Origin: Paraburkholderia translucens
GTDB lineage: Bacteria; Pseudomonadota; Gammaproteobacteria; Burkholderiales; Burkholderiaceae
Length of the DNA stretch: 64,000 nucleotides
Direction of reading: 5' to 3'
NCBI RefSeq assembly: GCF_020881035.1
Contig: NZ_JAJITC010000002.1
Span: 1-64,000 of the forward strand
Shown here: positions 35,986-44,315 of the stretch, in pieces
Numbering within the stretch: the first letter of the stretch is position 1
How the letters are laid out: every line of letters starts with the position of its first letter
Made by a program: the position numbers and the translations under genes
The notes under the pieces: generated by a model
Told to the model about the DNA's origin: nothing
What the model saw: the letters and a program-made list of their open reading frames with translations, nothing else
The model's database searches: none

Positions 35986-36203
35986 GTGTATGTGTCCTGG
36001 TGGCGAAGTTTCCCCCGATTCTAGAAGAATCGGTGCCGGACTGTGCCGCTCCGCTGCAATCTCAGGTATCGCCGGGCGCGACTCTTTCGGTAAACTTGCG
36101 CGGTGGCGCGCTTCTTCTGCCCTCCGCCCCGCATCCGGGTGCTGACTGGACGAAAGGAGGGCGCGCCGACCCGATCCACGTTGCCGCCACGCGCGAGCCC
36201 GCC

Positions 36204-36854
36204 ATGACCCAGGACAGCCGTTTTCCCAATCTTTTCATCCTCGATCACCCGCTGATCCAGCACAAGCTGTCCCATATGCGCGACCGGGACACGTCGACGC
36301 GCACGTTCCGCGAACTGCTGCGCGAAATCACGCTGCTGATGGGCTACGAAATCACCCGCAATCTGCCGATGACCACGCGCCGCATCGCCACGCCGCTCGT
36401 CGAGATCGACGCGCCGGTGATCGCCGGCAAGAAGCTCGCGATCGTACCGGTGCTGCGCGCGGGCGTCGGCATGTCGGATGGTCTGCTCGAACTGGTGCCC
36501 TCGGCGCGGGTCGGCCACATCGGCGTGTACCGCGCGGAGGACCATCGGCCGGTCGAATATCTGGTGCGACTGCCCGATCTCGAAGACCGCGTTTTCATCC
36601 TTTGCGATCCGATGGTCGCAACCGGCTACTCGGCCGTGCACGCGGTCGATGTGCTCAAGCGCCGCAACGTGGCCGCCGAACACATCCTGTTCCTCGCGCT
36701 CATCGCCGCGCCCGAAGGCGTGCAGGTGTTCCAGGACGCGCACCCGGACGTCAAGCTGTTCGTTGCGTCGCTCGACTCGCATTTGAACGAGCACGCTTAC
36801 ATCGTGCCGGGTCTCGGCGACGCGGGCGACCGGTTGTTCGGCACCAAGAACTGA
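36204..36854 (+). CDS. upp: Uracil phosphoribosyltransferase
   Basis: Pyrimidine salvage: uracil + PRPP to UMP. It has 216 residues from the ATG at 36204 ([12 protein letters not shown]). The PRPP loop [10 protein letters not shown] and the C-terminal uracil-binding [12 protein letters not shown] motif are intact, as is the family start [13 protein letters not shown]. The open frame runs back to 36000 but without family similarity. Confidence 0.97.
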   Translation: MTQDSRFPNLFILDHPLIQHKLSHMRDRDTSTRTFRELLREITLLMGYEITRNLPMTTRRIATPLVEIDAPVIAGKKLAIVPVLRAGVGMSDGLLELVPSARVGHIGVYRAEDHRPVEYLVRLPDLEDRVFILCDPMVATGYSAVHAVDVLKRRNVAAEHILFLALIAAPEGVQVFQDAHPDVKLFVASLDSHLNEHAYIVPGLGDAGDRLFGTKN

Positions 36855-37410
36855 CGCGGGCGGCCGGCGGGGCGGCATTGTGTCGCCACGGCGCCGCAGC
36901 CGGCCCCGCTTTCGAGCGCACCCGACCTTCCCGGCGACAGCTTCCTTTCATTTCCGCTCCAATTTCATTCCATTTGCGCGCGGTTTGACGGCGTGGCCCC
37001 CTCTGCCGCACCCGCACGGCGTGATAAAATTCGAATCCGCTCGACGAGCGGCTCGACCCGCACGATCACTCGCACCACCGTCTGCCATTTCGACCGGCGC
37101 ACCGCGCTTTCGCATCAGGTCATGCGGCGCCTGGCCGCGCAAGCTGCCCCGCCCCCATCGCGCTGCGGCCCGCCCGGCCGGTCTTGCATGAAACGGCACG
37201 AACGCCTACCGGCGGGCAAGCGCGCAACGGCGTGCGGGAACAGCCCGGCTGGAATCGGCGGCAGGCGTGGCCGCCCCGGCGGGCCAACACGAGCGGCCGG
37301 CAGCCTTTCACCTGACGGTTTGACATCGAGGCGCAACACGCAAGGCGCCCGACATCGCAACGAAATTGCACTATGCGTGCGCCCCGCTGGCGTGCGCGAC
37401 GGAGAAAAGT
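36855..37410. other. 556-bp region without a supported gene
   Basis: Between upp and yebC. Several frames of 70-130 codons are open on both strands, but none has a ribosome site plus a recognisable protein, and they overlap each other. A TGATAAAAT element at 37022-37030 could be an extended -10 for yebC, although no -35 is properly spaced. Nothing else stands out. Confidence 0.5.
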
Positions 37411-38139
37411 ATGGCGGGTCATTCGAAATGGGCCAACATCAAGCATAAGAAAGCAGCGGCCGATGCCAAGCGCGGCAAGGTCTGGACGCGGCTCATCAAG
37501 GAAATCCAGGTCGCGGCCCGTCTGGGCGGCGGCGAGATCGACTCGAACCCGCGTCTGCGGCTCGCCGTCGACAAGGCGACCGACGCCAACATGCCGAAGG
37601 ACAACATCAACCGCGCGATCCAGCGCGGTGTCGGCGGCGCGGACGGCGCGAACTACGAGGAAATCCGCTACGAAGGCTACGGCATCGGCGGTGCGGCGGT
37701 GATCGTCGACACGATGACCGACAACCGCACGCGCACGGTCGCGGAAGTACGTCACGCGTTCTCGAAGAACGGCGGCAACATGGGCACCGACGGTTCGGTG
37801 TCGTTCATGTTCGATCACGTCGGCCAGTTCCTGTTCGCCCCCGGCACCGCCGAAGACGCGCTGATGGAAGCCGCGCTCGAAGCGGGCGCCGACGACGTGC
37901 TGACGAACGAGGACGGCAGTATCGAAGTGCTGTGTCCGCCGCACGATTTTTCGAAGGTGAAGGCTGCGCTCGAGGCAGCGGGCTTCAAGGCCGAAGTGGG
38001 CGAAGTCACGATGAAGCCGCAGACCGAAGTCGAATTCACGGGCGACGATGCCGTGAAAATGCAGAAACTGCTCGACGCGCTGGAGAATCTAGACGACGTG
38101 CAGGAAGTCTATACAAACGCGTCGATCGCCAGCGAATGA
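37411..38139 (+). CDS. yebC: YebC/PmpR family regulator
   Basis: A 242-residue protein with the invariant start [16 protein letters not shown] and the three-domain YebC pattern ([32 protein letters not shown]). Members bind DNA as regulators, and recent work links the family to relief of ribosome stalling. The ATG at 37411 follows a GGAGAAA ribosome site. Confidence 0.97.
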   Translation: MAGHSKWANIKHKKAAADAKRGKVWTRLIKEIQVAARLGGGEIDSNPRLRLAVDKATDANMPKDNINRAIQRGVGGADGANYEEIRYEGYGIGGAAVIVDTMTDNRTRTVAEVRHAFSKNGGNMGTDGSVSFMFDHVGQFLFAPGTAEDALMEAALEAGADDVLTNEDGSIEVLCPPHDFSKVKAALEAAGFKAEVGEVTMKPQTEVEFTGDDAVKMQKLLDALENLDDVQEVYTNASIASE

Positions 38140-38184
38140 CGGGACGCGAGGCATCGCTTGCCCTTGCTGTTGATGGTTTATTGC

Positions 38185-38222
38185 ACGGCTGAGCACTCCG
38201 CTCGGCCGTTTATGGTTTTCAA
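38185..38222 (+). terminator. Terminator between yebC and purD
   Basis: A 10-bp stem with one G-U pair (ACGGCTGAGC at 38185-38194 with GCTCGGCCGT at 38200-38209), a 5-nt loop and a T-rich tail (TTATGGTTTT). Confidence 0.6.
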
Positions 38223-38237
38223 GTCTCGGGGATTCAC

Positions 38238-39521
38238 ATGAAGTTACTCGTCGTCGGTTCCGGCGGTCGCGAACATGCGCTGGCATGGAAGCTCGCGCAA
38301 TCGCCGCGGGTCCAGCTCGTCTACGTCGCGCCGGGCAACGGCGGCACCGCTCAGGATGAGCGTCTGCTCAACATCGACATCACCGAACCGGCCGCACTCG
38401 CGGATTTCGTCGAGAGAGAACAGGTTGCGTTCACGCTGGTCGGGCCGGAAGCGCCGCTCGCGGCAGGCATCGTCAACCTGTTCCGCTCGCGCGGTCTGAA
38501 GATCTTCGGGCCGACCAAAGAGGCCGCCCAGCTCGAGAGCTCGAAGGATTTCGCCAAAGCGTTCATGAAGCGCCACGGCATCCCGACCGCCGAATACGAG
38601 ACGTTCGCCGATGTCGCCGCCGCGCACGCGTATCTGGACGCCAAGGGCGCGCCGATCGTGATCAAGGCCGACGGCCTCGCAGCAGGCAAGGGCGTGGTAG
38701 TCGCTCAGACGCTGGAAGAAGCGCACGCCGCGGTCGACATGATGCTGTCGGACAACAAGCTCGGCGACGCCGGCGCGCGCGTCGTGATCGAGGAATTCCT
38801 CGCCGGCGAGGAAGCGAGCTTCATCGTGATGGTCGACGGCAAGCACGTGCTCGCGCTCGCGTCGAGCCAGGATCACAAGCGTCTGCTCGACGGCGACCAG
38901 GGCCCGAACACAGGCGGCATGGGCGCCTACTCGCCCGCACCGATCGTCACCCCGCAACTGCATGCGCGCGTGATGCGCGAAATCATCCTGCCGACGGTGC
39001 GCGGCATGGAGAAGGAAGGCATCCGCTACACCGGCTTCCTGTACGCGGGCCTGATGATCGACGCGCAAGGCAACCCGAAAACGCTCGAGTTCAACTGCCG
39101 GATGGGCGACCCCGAAACACAGCCGATCATGGCGCGCCTGAAGGGCGACTTTTCGAAGGTGGTCGAACACGCGATCGCCGGCACGCTGGACACCGTCGAG
39201 CTCGAATGGGACCGCCGCACCGCGCTCGGCGTCGTGCTCGCGGCGCACAATTATCCGGACACGCCGCGCAAGGGCGACCTCATCAACGGCATTCCCGCCG
39301 AAACCGCGGAGTCGGTCACGTTCCACGCCGGCACCACGCTGGAGGACGGCAAGCTGACCACCTCGGGTGGGCGCGTGCTGTGCGTCGTCGGTCTTGCGGA
39401 TTCGGTGCGCACCGCGCAGGCGGCCGCCTATCAAACGATCAACCAGATCGCGTTCGACGGCATGCAGTATCGCCGCGACATCGGCTATCGCGCGCTCAGC
39501 CGCAGGCACGACGGCAAGTAA
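38238..39521 (+). CDS. purD: Phosphoribosylamine-glycine ligase
   Basis: Second step of de novo purine synthesis (GAR synthetase), ATP-grasp fold. It has 427 residues. The N-terminal GSGGREHALAWKL motif, the ATP-grasp lysine segment IVIKADGLAAGKGVVVA, and the signature RFGDPE-like CRMGDPETQ are present. It stands alone between yebC and hemF. Confidence 0.97.
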   Translation: MKLLVVGSGGREHALAWKLAQSPRVQLVYVAPGNGGTAQDERLLNIDITEPAALADFVEREQVAFTLVGPEAPLAAGIVNLFRSRGLKIFGPTKEAAQLESSKDFAKAFMKRHGIPTAEYETFADVAAAHAYLDAKGAPIVIKADGLAAGKGVVVAQTLEEAHAAVDMMLSDNKLGDAGARVVIEEFLAGEEASFIVMVDGKHVLALASSQDHKRLLDGDQGPNTGGMGAYSPAPIVTPQLHARVMREIILPTVRGMEKEGIRYTGFLYAGLMIDAQGNPKTLEFNCRMGDPETQPIMARLKGDFSKVVEHAIAGTLDTVELEWDRRTALGVVLAAHNYPDTPRKGDLINGIPAETAESVTFHAGTTLEDGKLTTSGGRVLCVVGLADSVRTAQAAAYQTINQIAFDGMQYRRDIGYRALSRRHDGK

Positions 39522-39795
39522 GCGGCGAGCGCGTGCCGCAGGCAGCGCACTGCCGGAGCCTCCGGCGCCACGCTGCGGGCACGCAACACGGCGCGCGCTA
39601 CACTGCGTCTTTCGCGCTCGTCACGACAAACGGGCCCGGGAGTCCACGGATCGACTGAAGCGGCACTCGCCGCCTCCCGCATGATCCGAACGAACGGCCC
39701 GCCCGCGCAGGCTCCCGTCTGACGCGAACGGGGCCGTCGCCCTCTTTCGAAGAACTCGCGGCACCACGAGCGTGCCGCCCTCAGCACCTGCATTC

Positions 39796-40719
39796 ATGAG
39801 CAACTCGAGCTACGACGCACAGGCCGTGCGCAGCTGGCTGCAAGGCCTGCAATCGCATATCGCGGACACGCTGGGCGCCTTCGACGGCACCGCGTTCGCG
39901 ACCGACGCATGGCAACGCGCGCCCGGCGAGAAGCTGCGCGGCGGTGGCGTCACGCGAATTCTCGAAGGCGGGCAGTTCTTCGAGCGCGCGGGCATCGGCT
40001 TTTCGGACGTCGCGGGCGACGCGCTGCCGGGCTCGGCGAGCGCCGCGCGGCCTCAACTGGCGGGGCGCGGCTTCGAGGCGATGGGCGTGTCGCTCGTGCT
40101 CCATCCGCGCAATCCGCACTGCCCGACCGTGCATATGAACGTGCGCCTGCTCCTTGCGACCAAGGAAGGCGAAGAGCCGGTGTTCTGGTTCGGCGGCGGC
40201 ATGGATCTGACGCCGTACTACGGCTACGAGGAAGACGCGCGGCATTTCCATCGGGTGTGCCGCGACGCGCTCGCGCCGTACGGTGCGGACCTGTATCCGC
40301 GCTTCAAGCGCTGGTGCGACGAATACTTTTTCCTGAAGCACCGCAACGAGCCACGCGGCATCGGCGGGATTTTCTTCGACGATTTCTCGGCGCCGGGCTT
40401 CGACGAGTCGTTCGCGATGCTCAGAAGTGTCGGCGAAGGCTTCCTCAAGGCGTACCTGCCGATCATCGAGCGGCGCCGCAACACGCCTTACGGCGAAGCT
40501 GAGCGTGCGTTCCAGGCCTATCGGCGCGGCCGCTACGTCGAGTTCAATCTGGTCTTCGACCGTGGCACACTGTTTGGGCTGCAGAGCGGCGGACGCACCG
40601 AATCGATCCTCATGTCGATGCCGCCCGTGGTGAACTGGCGCTACGACTGGCAGCCCGAGCCGGGCACGCCGGAAGCGCGTTTGTACAGCGATTTCCTCGT
40701 GCCGCGCGAGTGGGTGTGA
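39796..40719 (+). CDS. hemF: Oxygen-dependent coproporphyrinogen III oxidase
   Basis: Heme biosynthesis, aerobic decarboxylation of coproporphyrinogen III. 307 residues from the ATG at 39796 (MSNSSYDAQ). Conserved segments include [49 protein letters not shown] and the C-terminal [13 protein letters not shown]. nadD begins within about 90 bp downstream. Confidence 0.97.
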   Translation: MSNSSYDAQAVRSWLQGLQSHIADTLGAFDGTAFATDAWQRAPGEKLRGGGVTRILEGGQFFERAGIGFSDVAGDALPGSASAARPQLAGRGFEAMGVSLVLHPRNPHCPTVHMNVRLLLATKEGEEPVFWFGGGMDLTPYYGYEEDARHFHRVCRDALAPYGADLYPRFKRWCDEYFFLKHRNEPRGIGGIFFDDFSAPGFDESFAMLRSVGEGFLKAYLPIIERRRNTPYGEAERAFQAYRRGRYVEFNLVFDRGTLFGLQSGGRTESILMSMPPVVNWRYDWQPEPGTPEARLYSDFLVPREWV

Positions 40720-40807
40720 CGCGCCATTCGTCCTGGCTACGGTCACGACAAAGGATCCTCACCTGAAGCCGAACCCTCACCTCGTCGCCCTGCCTCGCCG
40801 GATTGCT

Positions 40808-41482
40808 GTGCTGGGCGGCACTTTCGACCCGATCCACGACGGCCACCTCGCGCTCGCGCGGCGGTTCGCCGAGGCGCTGCGGCTGACCGAACTGGTCCTG
40901 CTGCCGGCCGGCCAGCCGTGGCAGAAGACCGACGTGTCACCGGCCGAACATCGACTCGCGATGACGCGGGCGGCGGCCGCTTCGCTCGTGCTGCCGGGCG
41001 TGACGGTGCGCGTCGCGACCGACGAAATCGAGCACGAAGGCCCCACCTACACGGTCGACACGCTGGAGCGCTGGCGCGAACGCGAAGGCGGCGACGCGTC
41101 GATCACGCTGTTGATCGGGGCGGATCAACTCGTGCATCTCGACACGTGGCGCGACTGGCAGCGCCTGTTCGAGCTCGCGCATATCGGCGCGGCTACGCGG
41201 CCCGGCTTCGACCTCGCGTCGATCGGCCCGGCGGTTTCCAGGGAGATCGCCGCGCGCAGCGCAAGCGCCGACGTGCTGCAGGCCACGCCCTGCGGCCATT
41301 TACTGATCGACACGACGCTTGCATTCAACGTGTCGGCCACCGATATCCGCGCGCATCTGCGCGAGCAGGTCAAGCAGCGGCTCGCCCACGCGGATGCGGG
41401 CAGCGCACGGAATCAGGCCGCGAGTCACGTCCCCGCCGCGGTGTGGGACTATATTCTTCAACAACATCTGTACAGACGATAA
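40808..41482 (+). CDS. nadD: Nicotinate-mononucleotide adenylyltransferase, 3' end replaced by the island
   Basis: NAD synthesis: makes deamido-NAD from nicotinate mononucleotide and ATP. The motif [11 protein letters not shown] and the C-terminal [10 protein letters not shown] are intact, so the enzyme should be functional. The first ATG-like codon in frame is the GTG at 40808, which begins inside strand 1; homologues carry a few more residues, and the CTG at 40763, preceded by AAAGGA, may be the true start. The last codons (QQHLYRR-stop) lie in the attL repeat and belong partly to the mobile element; the original tail (QHHLYHR-stop) remains at 51221-51243. Confidence 0.92.
   Translation: MLGGTFDPIHDGHLALARRFAEALRLTELVLLPAGQPWQKTDVSPAEHRLAMTRAAAASLVLPGVTVRVATDEIEHEGPTYTVDTLERWREREGGDASITLLIGADQLVHLDTWRDWQRLFELAHIGAATRPGFDLASIGPAVSREIAARSASADVLQATPCGHLLIDTTLAFNVSATDIRAHLREQVKQRLAHADAGSARNQAASHVPAAVWDYILQQHLYRR
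41457..41473 (+). repeat. attL
   Basis: TTCAACAACATCTGTAC, covering the last codons of nadD. It matches attR at 16 of 17 positions, with CATCTGTAC identical in both. Confidence 0.85.
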
Positions 41483-41532
41483 ATAGCCCTTGTTTCGTGG
41501 GGTATTCGTTGAAATAACCGGCTTTTATCCCG

Positions 41533-41569
41533 CCATGTAACCGCCATGTAACCGCTACGGTTCACATGG
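41533..41569 (+). repeat. Left arm-type integrase binding sites
   Basis: CCATGTAACC occurs at 41533-41542 and again at 41544-41553, 11 bp apart. An inverted variant GGTTCACATGG follows at 41559-41569. The identical 10-mer recurs near the other end at 51065-51074, as expected for integrase arm sites. Confidence 0.65.
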
Positions 41570-41697
41570 CTGCGTTTTGCCAGTCGGATCGATCTGGTTG
41601 TTTCCGGCCTTCTGACGGCCCCACATCGCCGCCGATGCCAGCATGCGTATCGGCCCGCTCGAGCGGCACCACGGGCCCGGATTCGACGCGCAGGCAG

Positions 41698-41720
41698 AAA
41701 AAAGCCCGCGCGAGGCGGGC
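41698..41720 (-). terminator. Rho-independent terminator at the left end of the island
   Basis: Minus strand: GCCCGC (41720-41715), a 5-nt loop, GCGGGC (41709-41704), then six T (41703-41698). It closes transcription coming from the 180-residue gene and protects nadD from leftward read-through. Confidence 0.8.
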
Positions 41721-41896
41721 CAAACACACACTTCAGGCTCGGGCACGGAAATGCCCGCATGCAGTCTGGCCGCAATGGCCGGCGGGCGCTACCTGCCAGA
41801 ACAGATAGGGCGGCTCACATCTGTCCGCCCTGATCGGGTGGCACAAGTGCCGTAGCCATCGCACGGGCCCGACATCGGTCGAGTAAGGCGGCAGGT

Positions 41897-42439
41897 TCAG
41901 GGCCTGCCAAAGCCGTGTCGGTCAAGCACACGTTGTATCGCCTGCCAGAGTGGTGACTCGGCTTTCCAGATTGGCTGCCCCGTAACAAGCCTGGGAAAGA
42001 GCACATGTTCGCGCCCGTTGTCGTATTGGTTGCCGGCGGCGCGTATCCAGGCGCGCAGGCAAGCGACGAGGCCGCACAGCTCGCGCAGGTCATCGGGGTC
42101 GGGCACGTATGCTGGTGTCGGCAAGCCTTGTTTCCTGATCCGTCGCGGTTTTCGCTCACGCACCTTCGCAACCGGCCCTTGTGAAGACGCTATAGCCTTT
42201 ATCAAGTTGGTGCTTCCGGTTCTTGCTCCCCCCAGGGCTATCTCGTGCAGAACGAGTGCGTGACGAAGCAGACGGTCGGTGACGATCTTCAGGATGTCGT
42301 CAATCTGTTCGGGCACTTCGTCCGGATCGTTGTCGAGCTTCCGGTTTGCGCGCTCTTCTGCGACCAGAAGCTGGACGACCTTGCCGAGCGCAGTTCTGAC
42401 TTCGTCGCTGGCATTCAGGTCGGGCGTGCTGTCGCGCAT
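41897..42439 (-). CDS. Unknown 180-residue island protein
   Basis: It starts MRDSTPDLNASDEV with a strong AAAGGAGG ribosome site, so translation is likely. The N-terminal half is helical and acidic (DNDPDEVPEQIDDILKIV), the middle is basic (KVRERKPRRIRKQG), and the C-terminal part is W- and R-rich (LRAWIRAAGNQYDNGREHV; WKAESPLWQAIQRVL). I do not recognise a family. It is the last gene of the island and the usual place for cargo; a nucleic-acid-binding role is only suggested by the basic stretch. Confidence 0.7.
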   Translation of the reverse strand: MRDSTPDLNASDEVRTALGKVVQLLVAEERANRKLDNDPDEVPEQIDDILKIVTDRLLRHALVLHEIALGGARTGSTNLIKAIASSQGPVAKVRERKPRRIRKQGLPTPAYVPDPDDLRELCGLVACLRAWIRAAGNQYDNGREHVLFPRLVTGQPIWKAESPLWQAIQRVLDRHGFGRP

Positions 42440-42599
42440 GTGCGGCCTCCTTTGCTGGGTCAGATACCCGGCAGCCGCTCCCAGACGGGGGTGGCCGGGC
42501 ACGAGACAGGGTTGGCGTACCGGCGTCTCTGGATACCGGCGTGCGCAAGCGCACCCCCACCAAGGCCCGACCATTGAAGGTGTGCATTGATGTGCGGAC

Positions 42600-42629
42600 A
42601 AAAAAAGACCGCCGGTCGGCGGTTTGTCC
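42600..42629 (-). terminator. Rho-independent terminator inside the island
   Basis: Minus strand: ACCGCC (42623-42618) and GGCGGT (42613-42608) close a 4-nt loop, followed by seven T (42606-42600); an outer GGACAAA/TTTGTCC pairing adds stability. It separates the decayed ParB-like locus from the 180-residue gene. Confidence 0.8.
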
Positions 42630-42683
42630 GCCAGAGAACAATCGGGACGCCAATCCCGTGCCGGGTGTCTCCCGGCGAGCCGA

Positions 42684-43378
42684 TTATAGCGCGCGGTCCT
42701 TGTCGTTTTCGAGACGCAGCAGCCGACGCACATGAGACTCGCGCGAAGGAATGTCACCAATTGGAGACAAACGTTCTGCGAGCGTCGCTGCGTCGATCAG
42801 GCGATATGCCTGCGCACGCTCCCACCGCGCCGCACGCCACACGTTCGCACGCTCGTCGTCCTTTTCGAGACGCAGCAGCGGACGCACGTGAGACTCACGA
42901 GATGGCGAAGACCCGACCAATTGGTCGAGTTTTTCAGCAGCATTAGCAGCCGCGATGATCCGATTAACGGTCTGCGGTTCATGCTCCCACCGCGGTGGAC
43001 ATTTCGCGCATCGGAACGCTGTTGACTTTAGTCAACAAAAATTCAGCGGCCGTGGCGGCGCGCTCGCGCGTCAACTTCGGGGGGACACCCCCCTTAGGTT
43101 CGATGTCAGTGCGCGCACCGGTCGCTGGTGGCACCTGCTCGTAAGCGGCGTCGAGGCCCATCTCCCCGGAGACCACGAGTTCGATCAGGTGCGGACATTT
43201 GCGCTGCACGATGCGCGCATACGAAATACGGGTTTTATCGAGTTCTCTTGTTTCAAGAGAACTGCCTTTTTTCCCGCGCTGCGGATCAGGAAACCGCTTC
43301 GCAACGAGATTCCGTCAACTCGCTTGAGGCCTTCCGTAACAAAGCCAGTTGATTGGGTTGGGCCGGTATCGGCCTCAT
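42684..43378 (-). pseudogene. Decayed ParB-like plasmid/phage protein, three frames
   Basis: Three stretches in successive frames read like one ParB-like protein: MRPIPAQPNQLALLRKASSE (43378-43286), then KTRISYARIVQRKCPHLIEL up to ERAATAAEFLLTKVNSV (about 43314-42979), then NRIIAAANAAEKLDQLVGSS through two SRESHVR-LLRLE repeats (about 43031-42684). The NQLALLRKAS start and the SRESHVRPLLRLEKDDERA module are typical of phage and plasmid ParB-type proteins. Two frameshifts would be needed to join them. Alternatively, the last stretch may be a small live gene starting at the TTG at 42920. Confidence 0.45.
42706..42896. repeat. 35-bp in-frame direct repeat
   Basis: Copies at 42706-42740 and 42862-42896 differ at two bases. 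The offset is 156 bp, exactly 52 codons, so the repeat is carried in the protein as SRESHVR-x-LLRLE. This points to an internal duplication of coding sequence. Confidence 0.85.
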
Positions 43379-43702
43379 CCTCTTTCGTGTGCTGGCATCG
43401 CGGACGCCGCCGCGATGTGGCGGGGGCCATGCCAAAATTTTTTCAGCGTCAGCGGACACCGCGCGCAACGTTCACGTGCAAACCCCCGAAATCGTGACCG
43501 GGGTTTAATCTCTTGCGCGCGTGCGCGCGTGCGCGCGGGGGGACGGCGGCGGGTCGGCGCGGGGTCGCGCGCCGGTCGCGGTCGGGTCGCGTCCGGGTGA
43601 CGCCCCCGAAAAGCCGGATTCAGAAAAAGCTAAGCTGGGCGCGCGGTTTCCGGGCAGGCCCGAATTTTTTTGCGATCGCCCCCCCACCCCGCCGCCACCC
43701 CC
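43379..43702. other. 324-bp island region without a supported gene
   Basis: Contains an AAACCCC/GGGGTTT inverted repeat (43480-43486 and 43500-43506) and an alternating purine-pyrimidine tract at 43514-43537. Both strands have short overlapping open frames with unusual runs of R, P and G, which I read as noise. Confidence 0.5.
43514..43537. repeat. Alternating GC/GT tract
   Basis: Twenty-four bases of strict purine-pyrimidine alternation made of three GCGCGCGT-like units. Such tracts can adopt Z-DNA. Confidence 0.7.
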
Positions 43703-43981
43703 TCACTTGACCCGCGTCCTTGCGCCGCCGATAAGTCGCACCGTGTGCACCGCGTCGCGACCGGGCTCAGCAAGTAGTGCGGCCCGCGCTTCATGCGGCG
43801 GGACAAACGGCACACCGAGCGCGCCCTGCGTGACCGCCTGCAAGCCGAGCGAGATCAGCTCGCGCAGGACCGCGCGCCGGTCCGTTTCATACCAGGCGGC
43901 GATCGCATCGATGCGCGGAACGTCGCTCGTTCGGATCCAGCAAGTTGCCGCCCTTTCGTCGGATTGGTCATGCGTGCTCAT
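43703..43981 (-). CDS. Small island protein, possible ribbon-helix-helix
   Basis: 92 residues starting MSTHDQSDERAATCWIRTSD with an AGGAGA ribosome site just upstream. The centre (RIDAIAAWYETDRRAVLRELISLGLQAV) has the strand-helix-helix rhythm of MetJ/Arc-type DNA-binding proteins. No firm family match. It lies between two other small minus-strand genes downstream of the capsid-like gene. Confidence 0.6.
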   Translation of the reverse strand: MSTHDQSDERAATCWIRTSDVPRIDAIAAWYETDRRAVLRELISLGLQAVTQGALGVPFVPPHEARAALLAEPGRDAVHTVRLIGGARTRVK

Positions 43982-43999
43982 GTGCTCTTCTCCTGGCTA

Positions 44000-44302
44000 T
44001 CACGCTGCCAGCCTGATAGCGGGCCGCATGGTGTCGATCTGCGCGGAGTATTGCGACCCGTCGGTCGACCACCACCACACGCAGCTGCCGCCCACATGAA
44101 TGTCCGACACATCGGGTTGCGCGCGCAACACCTTGACGCAGGCCATGACGAATGGTGACGGGTGGGCGATGCGCTCGCCGGTCAGCACCGCAAGTATCCG
44201 ATGCTCAATCCTTCCCGCGTGGGCCTGCCGTGCGCGTTCGGCCTGGTATTCCGCTTCGCTGCGATAGCGGCAGACGCCAAGTAATTCGTCGCATGTACAC
44301 AT
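44000..44302 (-). CDS. Unknown 100-residue island protein
   Basis: It starts MCTCDELLGVCRYRSEAEYQ at the ATG at 44302, preceded by GAGGAGG. Three Cys lie in the first 12 residues, then a helical charged stretch (EYQAERARQAHAGRIEHRIL) and a W-rich end (GGSCVWWWSTDGSQY). I do not recognise the family. It follows the capsid-like gene by 13 bp and is probably co-transcribed with it. Confidence 0.65.
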   Translation of the reverse strand: MCTCDELLGVCRYRSEAEYQAERARQAHAGRIEHRILAVLTGERIAHPSPFVMACVKVLRAQPDVSDIHVGGSCVWWWSTDGSQYSAQIDTMRPAIRLAA

Positions 44303-44315
44303 GACCGTTGCCTCC

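Larger units (their letters stand above)
41483..41896. other. 414-bp left end of the island without a supported gene
   Basis: Holds arm-type repeats (41533-41569), a minus-strand terminator (41698-41720) and a 7-bp hairpin (AGGGCGG at 41807-41813 with CCGCCCT at 41825-41831). Open frames of 60-105 codons overlap on both strands with no ribosome site or family resemblance. Confidence 0.6.

Noticed and set aside
36985-37030. TTGACG and TAAAAT as a yebC promoter
   Set aside because: The spacing is 34 bp, about twice that of a real promoter.
41457-41482. tRNA gene as the integration site
   Set aside because: The att core lies in nadD codons; no cloverleaf or CCA-type end is present at either boundary.
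42684-42896. Repeat pair considered as a minimal CRISPR array
   Set aside because: There are only two copies, the spacing is 156 bp, and the repeat is in-frame protein duplication.
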